A DNA stretch of 64,000 bases. It comes from Billgrantia antri. GTDB lineage: Bacteria; Pseudomonadota; Gammaproteobacteria; Pseudomonadales; Halomonadaceae. The position numbers were made by a program, and so were the translations under genes. Location of the stretch: contig NZ_JAHYCA010000006.1 of NCBI RefSeq assembly GCF_019430905.1, positions 310,001 through 374,000 of the forward strand, written 5' to 3'. Positions 20,163 to 28,097 of this stretch are shown here, piece after piece. Each line of letters begins with the position of its first letter. The first letter of the stretch is position 1. The notes under the pieces are model-generated. The model was given only the letters and a program-made list of their open reading frames with translations. It did no database searches and had not been told where the DNA came from.

Positions 20163-21032
20163 ATGAACGATACACGACAGCCCGCCGTGACAGAAGCGGT
20201 AGAGCGATTGGGGGAGTTCGTGGCCGGCCATTCGCGCCTGGCCGTGCTGACCGGCGCCGGGGTCAGCACCGAGAGCGGCATCCCCGACTATCGTGATGCA
20301 TCGGGCGCCTGGAAGTGCGCTCCGCCCATGCAGCACCGGCAGTTCATGACCAGCCATGCCGCGCGACAGCGCTACTGGGCGCGCGCGCTGGTGGGGTTTC
20401 GCGCCCTGCATCAGGCGCGCCCCGGGGATGCCCATCGCGCCCTGGCGGCGCTGGAACGAGCCGGGGTCGTCCATGGTGTCATCACCCAGAATGTGGACGG
20501 CCTGCACCAGAAAGCCGGCTCCCGGCGTGTGATCGACCTGCATGGGCGCGCCGAGCAGGTGCGCTGCATGGGCTGTGGTGCTCTGCGCATGCGCCATGAC
20601 CTGCACGCGGAGCTGGCCGAGCGCAATCCCGAGTGGCAGGGTGTGCAGGCTGAGGCGCGTCCAGATGGCGATGCCAGCCTGGAAACCGACTTCTCCTCTT
20701 TCGAGGTGCCCGGCTGCCGACGCTGTGGCCAAGGCATCTGGAAGCCGGACGTGGTGTTCTTCGGCGACAGCGTACCGCGGGAGCGGGTCTTACGGGCTCA
20801 GGCGATGGTCGACGAGGCCGAGGCCTTACTGGTGGTGGGCTCGTCGCTGATGGTCTATTCCGGCTATCGATTTGCGCGTCGAGCCAGTGCTGCCGGCAAG
20901 CCGACCGCCTGCCTCAATCTGGGGCGTACGCGTGCCGATGCGCTCTACGCCCTCAAGCTCGAGGCCCCGGTGGGGGTGGTGCTCGCGGCGGTGGCCGCCA
21001 ATCTCACGGGCGGGGATCGAGCGGCAGGCTGA
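20163..21032 (+). CDS. Sir2-family NAD-dependent protein deacylase, class II
   Basis: A 289-residue sirtuin. It has the NAD motif GAGVSTESGIPDYRD (near 37-51), the catalytic TQNVDGLHQKAG with the following LHGRAEQVRC (catalytic His), four zinc Cys (CMGC and CRRC), and KPDVVFFGDSVP plus GSSLMVYSG. The order and the KPDVVFFG motif suit class II (SIRT4-like) enzymes, which remove acyl groups from lysines or act as lipoamidase. The protein is a standalone sirtuin without the defence-type additional domains. The last 29 bases overlap the convergent lipoprotein gene. Confidence 0.93.
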   Translation: MNDTRQPAVTEAVERLGEFVAGHSRLAVLTGAGVSTESGIPDYRDASGAWKCAPPMQHRQFMTSHAARQRYWARALVGFRALHQARPGDAHRALAALERAGVVHGVITQNVDGLHQKAGSRRVIDLHGRAEQVRCMGCGALRMRHDLHAELAERNPEWQGVQAEARPDGDASLETDFSSFEVPGCRRCGQGIWKPDVVFFGDSVPRERVLRAQAMVDEAEALLVVGSSLMVYSGYRFARRASAAGKPTACLNLGRTRADALYALKLEAPVGVVLAAVAANLTGGDRAAG

Positions 21033-21405
21033 GCGGGCCAGTGTCGGCAGCCGAGATCGGCACCGGCTCGGCAGTGACATGGGTCAGGCTGCCCTGCTGG
21101 CGCAGCTCGGCGGTCAGGCGTGGCGAGCGGGCTTGCTCGAGCGCGCGGCGGTCGAAGCGCAGCGTGACCGGCCAGGGCCCGTTCCCGCTCGGAGTGGAAC
21201 GGGTTTCCGCCAGGGGGCCGCTGGCATCCTTCAGCTGCACCCGCAATTCGGCATCCTGGGTGGGCACCAGCCCGACCGGAGGTTCGATGCGCGTGTCGAG
21301 TTCGACGAAATCGGGGCTGCCGGCGCAGCCGGCCAGTGCCATCAGCGTCAGCACGGCGGCGCCCAGTCGCACCCAGCGCGGCAAGTCGTTGCGGTGATAC
21401 GGCAT
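21004..21405 (-). CDS. YbaY/YscW-family outer membrane lipoprotein
   Basis: A 133-residue lipoprotein starting at ATG 21405 behind GGAGAAGAT. The signal ends in the lipobox MALAGC with Cys27. The mature part, IEPPVGLVPTQDAELRVQLKD, then PWPVTLRFD and a final strand pattern, fits the small beta-sandwich YbaY/YscW domain (PF09619), whose members are single-domain lipoproteins of mostly unknown function. The longer open frame from 21705 lies in another frame of the yciH gene. It is 14 bases downstream of yciH and probably cotranscribed. Confidence 0.8.
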   Translation of the reverse strand: MPYHRNDLPRWVRLGAAVLTLMALAGCAGSPDFVELDTRIEPPVGLVPTQDAELRVQLKDASGPLAETRSTPSGNGPWPVTLRFDRRALEQARSPRLTAELRQQGSLTHVTAEPVPISAADTGPLSLPLDPRP

Positions 21406-21419
21406 ATCTTCTCCTTCTC

Positions 21420-21794
21420 TCAGCCCCCTGCGAGCTTGACGGTATGCCCCAGGCGCTCGAGCTCGGCCTTGAGCAGCTCGCGGTGGTCGCCCTGGATCTC
21501 GATGACGCCGGCATGCACCGAGCCACCGGTTCCGCAACGCTTCTTGAGTGTCTTGGCCAGCGCCTTGAGCTCGGCACTGGCCAGCGGCAGGCCGGTGATG
21601 GTGGTTACCCCCTTGCCCTTGCGGCCGCTCGTCTCGCGCCGAATGCGCACGATACCGTCGAGTGCCGCGATGCGCGCCTGGTCGACCAGCTCGGCACAGC
21701 GACACTCCTGTTGAGGCTGGCGGCAGTCGGGACAGATGTCGCCATGTTCGGTGGAATAGACCAGGCCGCGCAGTTGGTCTTGCAGTGAAGCCAT
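21420..21794 (-). CDS. yciH: SUI1/eIF1-family translation factor YciH
   Basis: A 124-residue protein. An N-terminal Cys cluster (CPDCRQPQQECRC, about 21-33) precedes the SUI1 domain with VRIRRETSGRKGKGVTTITG and the conserved LKKRCGTGGSV and IQGDHRELLKAEL. YciH resembles eIF1 and influences start codon fidelity and translation under stress. Length and domain order are normal. Confidence 0.95.
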   Translation of the reverse strand: MASLQDQLRGLVYSTEHGDICPDCRQPQQECRCAELVDQARIAALDGIVRIRRETSGRKGKGVTTITGLPLASAELKALAKTLKKRCGTGGSVHAGVIEIQGDHRELLKAELERLGHTVKLAGG

Positions 21795-21930
21795 GTAAGC
21801 TCCTGGCGTTGGGTAGATCGGTCGAGGATTACCGTGATGATAACGCCCGAGGGGAGCGCGTGCCTACGCAGCATTGCTGCCGCGGCGGGATAAGCCGATA
21901 TGGCGACGGGAAAAGCGAGAATTCACCGCC

Positions 21931-22629
21931 TCAGCGGGCGTGGGCAACTTGCCGGCTGTCCATGGCCCTGGCGTGCGCCAGATTCTCTATCACCGTAGGA
22001 AGCTGGTACATGCTGCTGATCATGATTGCCCCTTCCGGGGTTTCCTCGGCGTCGGGGTAGCGGTTCAGGTGGATCACCGTCATCCCAGCGTCGAGGGCAG
22101 CCCTGACTCCTACCAAGGCGTCATCGATGGCAATGCAGTCCTCGGCCTCGAAGCCCATCAGTTGGGCAGCGTGCAGGTAGAGGCGGGGGTCGGGCTTCCA
22201 GCACTTGGCGGTATAGCCGCTGTACAGATTCGTCCCGAAGAAATCGGAAAAACCGATGGCCTTCAGGGAGGTGACAATCTTGTTCTCGGGGCCATTGGAC
22301 ACCACACCACACGGGTAGTTGGAGAGCGCCAGAAGTGCTTCGCGAGCCCCCGTGATCGGTGACAGTTCGCTTTCGAGCCGACGGTTCAGATTGCTGCGCA
22401 TCTCCGTCTCGGTCTCGGCCAGGTGCAGTGGGTCGACGCTGCCATAGCGGTCCTCGAGCACTGCCACGATATTGCGAAAACGACTGCCGCGGAATTCGCC
22501 GATGTAGTCACTCGCCTGGAAGGGTAGCCCCAGCCGGGTCAGGCTGGCAGCCATTTCCGCGGCCAGCAGGGGCTCGCTGTCGACCAACGTGCCATCACAA
22601 TCGAAAAGTAGGCATAGGGGGCGAATCAT
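21931..22629 (-). CDS. HAD-superfamily sugar phosphatase, YieH-like
   Basis: A 232-residue HAD hydrolase with ATG 22629 (AAGGAAG upstream), which puts the motif CLLFDCDGTLVDSE at residues 5-18. The nucleophile Asp and acid Asp are both present. Motif II is VVSNGP, motif III Lys lies in CWKPDP, and motif IV is CIAIDDALVGVRAA. The small alpha cap resembles beta-phosphoglucomutase/6-phosphogluconate phosphatase (YieH) proteins. The exact substrate is unknown. It is transcribed away from the acidic protein gene. Confidence 0.87.
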   Translation of the reverse strand: MIRPLCLLFDCDGTLVDSEPLLAAEMAASLTRLGLPFQASDYIGEFRGSRFRNIVAVLEDRYGSVDPLHLAETETEMRSNLNRRLESELSPITGAREALLALSNYPCGVVSNGPENKIVTSLKAIGFSDFFGTNLYSGYTAKCWKPDPRLYLHAAQLMGFEAEDCIAIDDALVGVRAALDAGMTVIHLNRYPDAEETPEGAIMISSMYQLPTVIENLAHARAMDSRQVAHAR

Positions 22630-23090
22630 ACCGATCTTCCTTCGCAGTCTGTGACTGTCGAGCACCGTACCTCTTGTATCGGCATGCGGACCGTGAAGTT
22701 TAGGGACCGCATGTTTGCGAACGCTGTTTTCTAAGTATTGCCTCTAAGCGCAGCGTATTCAAGTCTGCAACGAACAGCCTCCGCTGCATGAGCATCCAAA
22801 GGCTCCCCTTGAGAGCAGGCGAGGTTGGCTCGATCAGACCCATGTGTCAGATATTACCACCGACCAGCCCCATCCCAGGGCACGCCATGGCATCTCCTGA
22901 TGTTTTCAACCTACTGTTATATTTGATTTTTTCTGAAATTTTGGTTTGTTGGCCCGACCGATGCTACCTTCAGAGTGAGCACGACATCCGGTCAAGACCC
23001 TGGCGCTCAGGCGCACATTTTCTTACCGGTATGAACCGCGAAGCCTCGGCTTCAAGGAAACTCACGTTCAACTCCTCTGGAGGTGCGAAC
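22630..23090. other. Divergent intergenic region, phosphatase and acidic repeat protein
   Basis: These 461 bases contain no convincing gene; an open frame from 22788 joins the acidic protein but its first 101 codons look non-coding. Visible structures are a CATGCGG/CCGCATG inverted repeat (22683-22713), an AT-rich patch at about 22905-22950 that may hold the plus-strand promoter, and a small GAAGCC/GGCTTC hairpin at 23040-23053 in the leader. Confidence 0.4.
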
Positions 23091-23546
23091 ATGATGTCCA
23101 AGGAATTTCTCAAGAAACTCGGCATCGTCGGTATCACGTTTGGCCTGACCGCCAGCCCGCTGGCTCTTGCCGATTTTCATGACGAAGAGGACAAGCAGGG
23201 TGCCGTGTCGCAGGAGACGGCAACGGATGATGAATTCATGGGTACGGATGATACCGGCACCGGTGCGGAAACCGACGCCGATACCGGCATCGAGGCCGGC
23301 GCCGAGACGGGTGACAGCGGTCTGGGCACCGATGCCGGTACCGAGGCTGACGCAGGTGCCGATACCGGAATGACTACCGGGACAGGCACAAGCGATGGTG
23401 CCGCCATGGGGACCGATGATACCGGTACCTCAGCAGGTGCAGGCGCCGATACCGGTATCGAAGCCGGCGCCGAGACCGGCGACAGCGGCCTGGGCACCGA
23501 TGCTGGCGCTGAAGTCGAGGGCGATGCTGCCAACGACGACTGGTAA
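23091..23546 (+). CDS. Exported highly acidic repeat protein
   Basis: A 151-residue protein at ATG 23091 (CTGGAGGTG upstream). A signal peptide with hydrophobic core 10-26 and cleavage after ALA at 27 leaves an Asp/Glu/Gly/Thr/Ala-rich chain. There is no Lys or Arg after Lys35. It holds two 34-residue repeats, residues 50-83 and 106-139, identical at 30 positions, with the shared core DTGIEAGAETGDSGLG. It resembles no enzyme family; the composition suits a halophile periplasmic or surface protein, possibly with cation binding. It ends NDDW followed by TAA, but the frame continues with 15 acidic codons to a second TAA. Confidence 0.75.
   Translation: MMSKEFLKKLGIVGITFGLTASPLALADFHDEEDKQGAVSQETATDDEFMGTDDTGTGAETDADTGIEAGAETGDSGLGTDAGTEADAGADTGMTTGTGTSDGAAMGTDDTGTSAGAGADTGIEAGAETGDSGLGTDAGAEVEGDAANDDW
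23238..23339 (+). repeat. Coding repeat, first copy
   Basis: First of two 102-base in-frame repeats coding for 34 residues of the acidic protein (30 of 34 residues identical to the second). Confidence 0.85.
23406..23507 (+). repeat. Coding repeat, second copy
   Basis: Second copy of the 102-base coding repeat, 66 bases after the first; differences cluster at residues 9-13 of the unit. Confidence 0.85.
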
Positions 23547-23594
23547 GAAGAGAACGAAGAGGAAGAGGATCAGGATGACGACCAGGATTGGTAA
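23547..23594 (+). other. In-frame acidic tail after the stop codon
   Basis: Directly after TAA (23544-23546) the same frame runs for 15 sense codons coding only Glu, Asn, Asp, Gln and Trp (EENEEEEDQDDDQDW), then TAA at 23592. The composition matches the preceding protein and both ends read D(D)W-stop, so this may be former or read-through coding sequence. Confidence 0.5.
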
Positions 23595-23676
23595 TCGCTG
23601 ATACCCAAGGATGGGTGGTCGCCATCAAGGAGGATGGCGACGTCACCTGAGGTTGATTCCATCAACCACCTCGGAC

Positions 23677-23707
23677 CCGCCCCCGGCTCACGCTGGGGGC
23701 GGTTTTA
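23677..23707 (+). terminator. Rho-independent terminator after the acidic protein gene
   Basis: Arms CCGCCCCC (23677-23684) and GGGGGCGG (23695-23702) are followed by TTTTAT. Two further small hairpins precede it (about 23613-23645 and 23651-23667). Confidence 0.8.
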
Positions 23708-23794
23708 TGTGTGCCTGCCCAAGGTTGGCTTTCGACAACAAAGCGATGGTCAATTATCAGGCCCTTGTGGCTCGGTGACGCTGGCTCTCTGGGG

Positions 23795-24376
23795 TCAAGG
23801 TTCGGGCTCAACCGGTTCGGCCTGTTTCTGCACATCCGTTTCGATGACCTCGCCCTCGGGTGAGATCAGATACCAGTGGCCACCCAGGTGGTCGAGGCCT
23901 TGGCCCAGGGCATCGCCGGGGTAGACGTCACGCGCGAAGTAATAGAGCGGCCAGCCGTCGTAAGTGACCTGCGCTGAGCCATCCTCGCGCTCGAAGGTAT
24001 CCAGCCGCTCGGCATCGATGTCGTCGCCGGCGTTTGGTGAGTCCGTGGTCGTGTAAGGCGGCCAGGCGATGGCGCAGGTCTCGTCACAGGTGCTGTAGCC
24101 CCCGCCCTGCTCGTCCTGCATGAATACGTACAGGCTCTTGCCGTCCTGATTGGTCAGGTAGCGGCCGAAGGGCTCCGTCTCGGCAACCTCGAGGCGAGCC
24201 CGGCCCTCGGGCGTCGATCTGGCTTCGAGCTGCTGCTCCGACTCCTCGGGGTCCATGCCCTCGACCGTCATGGGACTCTCGTTGCCACCGGTCTCGGTGG
24301 TTTCCGGCCCGGCAAGGGCCGGTCCGATCAAGACGGCAGCGGTCACCAGGCTGCCTGCCAGTGCGCTAGGCTTCAT
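23795..24376 (-). CDS. Secreted-repeat (COG4315-type) periplasmic protein
   Basis: A 193-residue protein with a signal peptide cleaved after ALA at about 22. The mature part has the pair of PF03640 secreted repeats: GRYLTNQDGKSLYVFMQDE followed by STCDETCAIAWPPY, and VTYDGWPLYYFARDVYPGDALGQGLDHLGGHWYLISPEG. This family contains predicted lipoproteins and periplasmic proteins of unknown role, often near redox genes; two Cys in CDETC could form a disulfide. A lipobox is absent, so a soluble periplasmic form is likely. The acidic linker (residues 23-65) fits a halophile. Confidence 0.87.
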   Translation of the reverse strand: MKPSALAGSLVTAAVLIGPALAGPETTETGGNESPMTVEGMDPEESEQQLEARSTPEGRARLEVAETEPFGRYLTNQDGKSLYVFMQDEQGGGYSTCDETCAIAWPPYTTTDSPNAGDDIDAERLDTFEREDGSAQVTYDGWPLYYFARDVYPGDALGQGLDHLGGHWYLISPEGEVIETDVQKQAEPVEPEP

Positions 24377-24438
24377 ATGACGTCTCCTTGTCAGGGTGTT
24401 CTTTTCACTTTAGGTAGCGAGGCGGGAAAGGGGCAAAC

Positions 24439-24795
24439 TCAGTGATGGCGGGAGAGCCGCCGCGAATTTGCGCTGCTACGGCGATGGTAGGGCGTCATGG
24501 AGCGCCGGCTCGTCACCCACCAAGGGGTCGTCTGGCCGAACATCATGCCAAGCATGGCCTTTTGCCAGACGAGCCCGGTCTCCATGCCGGCCTCGAGCTT
24601 CTCGGTCACCATGCGCTGGTTCTCCTTGAGCATCCTGGCGCTGGTGGGCGACTGGGTCTGCCACAGGCCATGGCGCATGGCGATAGTGTTGAACGAAGTG
24701 GTCCACAGCTCGAATGTCATGACACCCAGCTTCCAAACGTCGAACATGGCAGTGGGCGTGGTTGGGATAAGCGGCGAGTGGAAAAATGACATCAT
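24439..24795 (-). CDS. Small conserved-looking protein of unknown function
   Basis: A 118-residue protein with AAGGAGTC before a double ATG (24795 and 24792). The first half is amphipathic and Met/Trp/Phe-rich (FDVWKLGVMTFELWTTSFNTI), followed by a helical segment (SARMLKENQRMVTEKLEAGMETG), then MLGMMFG and a basic, Ser/Arg-rich tail ending in SRHH. The helical pattern recalls phasins that coat polyhydroxyalkanoate granules, but no motif proves it. I do not recognise the family. Confidence 0.6.
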   Translation of the reverse strand: MMSFFHSPLIPTTPTAMFDVWKLGVMTFELWTTSFNTIAMRHGLWQTQSPTSARMLKENQRMVTEKLEAGMETGLVWQKAMLGMMFGQTTPWWVTSRRSMTPYHRRSSANSRRLSRHH

Positions 24796-24875
24796 GACTC
24801 CTTGTCGGCTAGGCGGTTCCTCATTGATTCCCTTCCTAGTCTTGGTCAGTTTATGCTGCGATGCAACGAAGTTGC

Positions 24876-25859
24876 TCAGCGCCGCGCCTGCAAGGCCTCC
24901 TCGTTGACCAGGCTGATCGGCCGCTGACCTTCGAGCGCGAGCGTAATGTTGTCTACTGCACGCTGGGCCATGGCGTCACGGGTCTCGTGGGTGGCCGAGC
25001 CGATGTGTGGCAGCGCTACGACATTGGGCATGTGCGGCAGCGGCGACTCCGGCGAGAGCGGTTCCTGCTCGAACACGTCGAGGCCGGCGGCGCGAATCTC
25101 GCCGCTCTCCAGCGCACCGATCAGTGCCGCCTCGTCGACCACTTTGCCGCGAGCGATGTTGACGAAGATCGCTGAGCGCTTCATCAGGCCGAACTCGCGC
25201 CTGCCAATCAGGTGGGTCGTCTCGGCCGAGAGCGGCACGGTTACGCAGACGAAGTCGCTCTGCGCCAGCAGTTCGTCCAGTTCGCAGCGCACTGCGCCCA
25301 GTTCACGCTCCAGCTCGGGCTTGGGTGAGGCGAAGGCGTAGTGTACTTGCATGCCGAAGCCCAGGGCGCCGCGGCGGGCCACGGCGGCGCCGATACGTCC
25401 CAGTCCGATCATGCCCAGCGTCTTGCCGTGCACGTCACTGCCGAAGTGGGCTTCGCCGATGCTTTCTTGCCAGTCACCGCGCTTGATGAATTCGGCCAGC
25501 TCGATGGCGCGCCTGGCCGTGGCCATGATCAGCAGAAAACCGGTGTCGGCGGTGGTCTCTGTGAGCACGTCGGGGGTATTGCACAGTAGGATGCCGCGCC
25601 GGGTCAGTTCGTCGACAGGGTAGTTGTCGTAGCCCACCGAGATGCTGGCAATGGCCTCCAGCTGCGGCGCTGCGTCGAGCAAGTCGGGCGTGATGGGAAG
25701 GCTCGAGCCGACGATGCCGTGGGCCTGGCTCAACGCTTGGCGAAAGCCTGGGTCGTCGGTGCTCTTCAGCGCTTCGAAGTAGTCGACATGAAAGCGCTGC
25801 CTGAGCTGGTCGAGGTGTGTCGGCTTGAGGCGGCTGTAGGCGACGATGCGTTTTGTCAT
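24876..25859 (-). CDS. kguD: D-2-hydroxyacid dehydrogenase, 2-ketogluconate reductase type
   Basis: A 327-residue NAD(P)-dependent D-2-hydroxyacid dehydrogenase of the GhrB/KguD group. The NAD-binding motif is GLGRIGAAVARR (near 152-163), the substrate Arg lies in NIARGKVVDEAAL, the Glu in GLDVFEQEPL, and the catalytic His in LPHIGSATHETR. SISVGYDNYPVDELTRRGI is the usual substrate loop. Position 27 bases after a KguK/KdgK-type kinase and behind a PtxS-like repressor suggests reduction of 2-ketogluconate 6-phosphate or a similar 2-keto acid. Glyoxylate/hydroxypyruvate reductase is the main alternative. Confidence 0.85.
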   Translation of the reverse strand: MTKRIVAYSRLKPTHLDQLRQRFHVDYFEALKSTDDPGFRQALSQAHGIVGSSLPITPDLLDAAPQLEAIASISVGYDNYPVDELTRRGILLCNTPDVLTETTADTGFLLIMATARRAIELAEFIKRGDWQESIGEAHFGSDVHGKTLGMIGLGRIGAAVARRGALGFGMQVHYAFASPKPELERELGAVRCELDELLAQSDFVCVTVPLSAETTHLIGRREFGLMKRSAIFVNIARGKVVDEAALIGALESGEIRAAGLDVFEQEPLSPESPLPHMPNVVALPHIGSATHETRDAMAQRAVDNITLALEGQRPISLVNEEALQARR

Positions 25860-25886
25860 TGTCTCGCTCCGGTGTTGGCGGCTCGG

Positions 25887-26870
25887 TTACGGCAAGTCTG
25901 GCAGATGGCGCTCGAGTTCGGTCAGGCGCGCGCGGCTGGGCAGGCCCTCCATGTCGCCCTGCACCTGCACGGCCTGGGCGCCGACCAAGTTGCCGCGGCG
26001 TGCGGCGGCCTGTGGAGAGAGGCCATCGAGCAGGGCGCTGATTACGCCCACTGCAAAGCCGTCGCCGGCGCCCACGGTATCCACCACGCGCTCGACCGGG
26101 AAGCCGGCGACCGTGGCTTCCGCTTCGCGGCCTCCCAGCACGCCACGGTAATAGGCACCCTCGGGTCCCAGCTTGAGGAACACTGCCCTGGCGCCACGCT
26201 CGAGATAGAAGGCGGCAATATCGCGCGGCGTGTCGAGCCCGGTCAGCAGGCGACCTTCTGCCAGGCCCGGCAACACCCAGTCGGCCTTCGCCGCCAGCGC
26301 GTTCAGCGTGTCGCGCATTGCGCTTTCGCTGGGCCACAGGCTGGGGCGCAGGTTGGGGTCGAAGGAAATGCTCGCGTCCTGCGATCGGGCGCGTTCGAGC
26401 ATGGCCTGGGTCAACTCGCGACAGCTGTGGGAGAGCGCCGGAGGGATACCGGTGGCATGCAGGTGGCGGGCGGCGGCGAAGTCCACCCGGGCAGCATCTT
26501 CAGGTGCCAGGTGGCTGGCCGCACTGCCACGGCGGAAGTACGCCACCCGAGGGTCGGCGCCGCCCTCGGCGCGCTCCTTGAACACCAGGCCCGTGGCATG
26601 GTCGTTGTCCGTGATCAGGTGGCGGCAGTCGAGCCCTTCGGCTTCTAGCGTGGTGCGAATATAGCGGCCGAAGCCATCCTCGCCGACGCGACTCAGCCAG
26701 CCGACTCGGAAGCCGAGCCGGGCCAGGCCGATGGCGACGTTGGTGTCGGCCCCGGCGATGCCACGGCGAAAGCACTCCACCTCCTCCATCGCGCCGGGTG
26801 TCTCGGCCACGAACAGGGCCATGGCTTCGCCGAAGGCGAGAATTTCTGGTGCGAGCTTGGCGTCTTTCAT
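25887..26870 (-). CDS. kguK: PfkB-family 2-ketogluconate/2-keto-3-deoxygluconate kinase
   Basis: A 327-residue ribokinase-fold kinase. The N-terminal ILAFGEAMALFVAETPG and the substrate motif GGADTNVA-like RGIAGADTNVAIGLARLG are typical of KdgK/KguK. The ATP/anion hole signature is DTVGAGDGFAVGVISALLDG with catalytic Asp. It would phosphorylate 2-ketogluconate or KDG entering the Entner-Doudoroff route. The start ATG overlaps the stop of the LacI-type repressor gene by 4 bases, making a translationally coupled operon. Confidence 0.87.
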   Translation of the reverse strand: MKDAKLAPEILAFGEAMALFVAETPGAMEEVECFRRGIAGADTNVAIGLARLGFRVGWLSRVGEDGFGRYIRTTLEAEGLDCRHLITDNDHATGLVFKERAEGGADPRVAYFRRGSAASHLAPEDAARVDFAAARHLHATGIPPALSHSCRELTQAMLERARSQDASISFDPNLRPSLWPSESAMRDTLNALAAKADWVLPGLAEGRLLTGLDTPRDIAAFYLERGARAVFLKLGPEGAYYRGVLGGREAEATVAGFPVERVVDTVGAGDGFAVGVISALLDGLSPQAAARRGNLVGAQAVQVQGDMEGLPSRARLTELERHLPDLP

Positions 26871-27916
26871 GGCGTCTCCTTGTCGTTGTCGGTGGCGGGC
26901 AGGCGAGTCGAGCCGCGGGCGATCAGTGTCGGGGAAAACAGCGTGTGGCGTGGCGGCAGGGCGGCACCGCCATCGTCGAGTCGGGCCAGTAACTGCTGCA
27001 CGGCGGCGCGGCCGATGGTCTCGGTGGGTTGGGCCAGGGTGGTGATGCCGGGCGGCACGAGGCTACACCAGTCGAGCTCGTCGATACCCAGCAGGCCGAC
27101 CTCGCCCAGGCTTAGACCCAGCGCCTGGAGGGCGCGAGTGGCGGCCAAGGTCACGTTGCCGTTGGCGCACAGCACTGCAGCGGGACGACCGGCGCGGGCG
27201 AGGAACGCTTTGAGGAGTGCCCCGACCGCGCTGCCGTCGAGGGCCGGATCGTGGCGTTCGCCGTCAAGTGCCGGCTCTTCGGACAGGCGCTGCTCGAAAC
27301 GCTGCCAGCGCTGCTGGCGTGGGCTGGCTAGGCCTACCGGTTCGCTGAGAAACAGTAGGTGGCGGTAGCCTTGGGCACTCAGGTGATCGATGGCCATATC
27401 GACGGCGAGCGCATTGTCGAGGCCGACCCTGTCCGCTTCGAGCTCCTCGAGCCAGCGATCGACCAGGACCAGCGGCAGGCCCTGTGCGGCCATGGCTTGA
27501 AGTTCGCGGGTGGGTTGGCCGGCGGCGTTGATCATCAACCCCTCGACCCGGTAGGAGGCGAGCAGAGAGAGATGGGTGCGCTCCTGTGCCGGGTCGTTGC
27601 CGGTATTGGCCACCAATAGCGAATAGCCTTGCTCACGGCAGGCCTGCTCGACGCCATGCATCACCGCCACCGAATAGGAGTTGCGAATGTCGGCCACCAG
27701 CATACCGAGCAGCCGCGAGCGGCCGCCCTTGAGGCCGCGGGCGATCTGGTTGGGGCGATAGCCGAGCTTGCGTGCGGCCTCGCCGATACGCTGGCGCAGC
27801 GCCGGCGAGAGCCGCTCGCGCTCGCCGCCGAAGTAGCGCGACACGCTGGTCTTGGAGGCGCCGGCCTCGCGTGCCACTTCGAGGATAGTGGGATGCCGAG
27901 AGGTGGGTGCAGACAT
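26867..27916 (-). CDS. ptxS: LacI-family repressor, PtxS-like
   Basis: A 349-residue regulator starting at ATG 27916, which places the HTH ILEVAREAGASKTSVSRYFG at residues 10-29 as in all LacI members; an upstream start would add unlike sequence. The hinge helix SPALRQRIGEAARKLGYRPN follows, then the periplasmic-binding-like effector domain (about 60-335). It leads the operon with the kinase and reductase, as PtxS does in pseudomonads, where 2-ketogluconate relieves repression. A 16-bp palindrome 13 bases upstream is the probable self-operator. Confidence 0.86.
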   Translation of the reverse strand: MSAPTSRHPTILEVAREAGASKTSVSRYFGGERERLSPALRQRIGEAARKLGYRPNQIARGLKGGRSRLLGMLVADIRNSYSVAVMHGVEQACREQGYSLLVANTGNDPAQERTHLSLLASYRVEGLMINAAGQPTRELQAMAAQGLPLVLVDRWLEELEADRVGLDNALAVDMAIDHLSAQGYRHLLFLSEPVGLASPRQQRWQRFEQRLSEEPALDGERHDPALDGSAVGALLKAFLARAGRPAAVLCANGNVTLAATRALQALGLSLGEVGLLGIDELDWCSLVPPGITTLAQPTETIGRAAVQQLLARLDDGGAALPPRHTLFSPTLIARGSTRLPATDNDKETP

Positions 27917-27928
27917 GTGACGTCTCGA

Positions 27929-27944
27929 ATGGGAACGTTCCCAT
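27929..27944 (-). promoter_or_regulatory. Palindromic operator of the LacI-type repressor
   Basis: ATGGGAACGTTCCCAT is a perfect 16-bp palindrome with the central CG typical of LacI-family operators. It lies 13 bases before the repressor start, so autorepression of the operon is expected. Confidence 0.8.
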
Positions 27945-28045
27945 ACTAGATCGCACGAGGCGCGGGGACAAGGCTTGTGCACAACGGTGGAACGCAAAGC
28001 GGAAAGGGAATGTCAGGCGGTGCGGATAAACGAGGGGCTGTGCGG

Positions 28046-28074
28046 AGAAAGAGAAGGGCGACTCTTGGCCGCCC
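28046..28074 (-). terminator. Possible weak terminator after fba
   Basis: On the minus strand a GGGCG/CGCCC stem (28070-28074 with 28056-28060, loop 9) is followed by TTCTCTTTCTCC, about 25 bases after the fba stop. Confidence 0.4.
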
Positions 28075-28097
28075 GTCTCGTGCTGCAAGCGAGAGGA

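Noticed and set aside
20163..21032. Sirtuin as an abortive-infection (SIR2 defence) gene.
   Set aside because: It has the four zinc Cys and the KPDVVFFG motif of class II protein deacylases and no additional defence domain.
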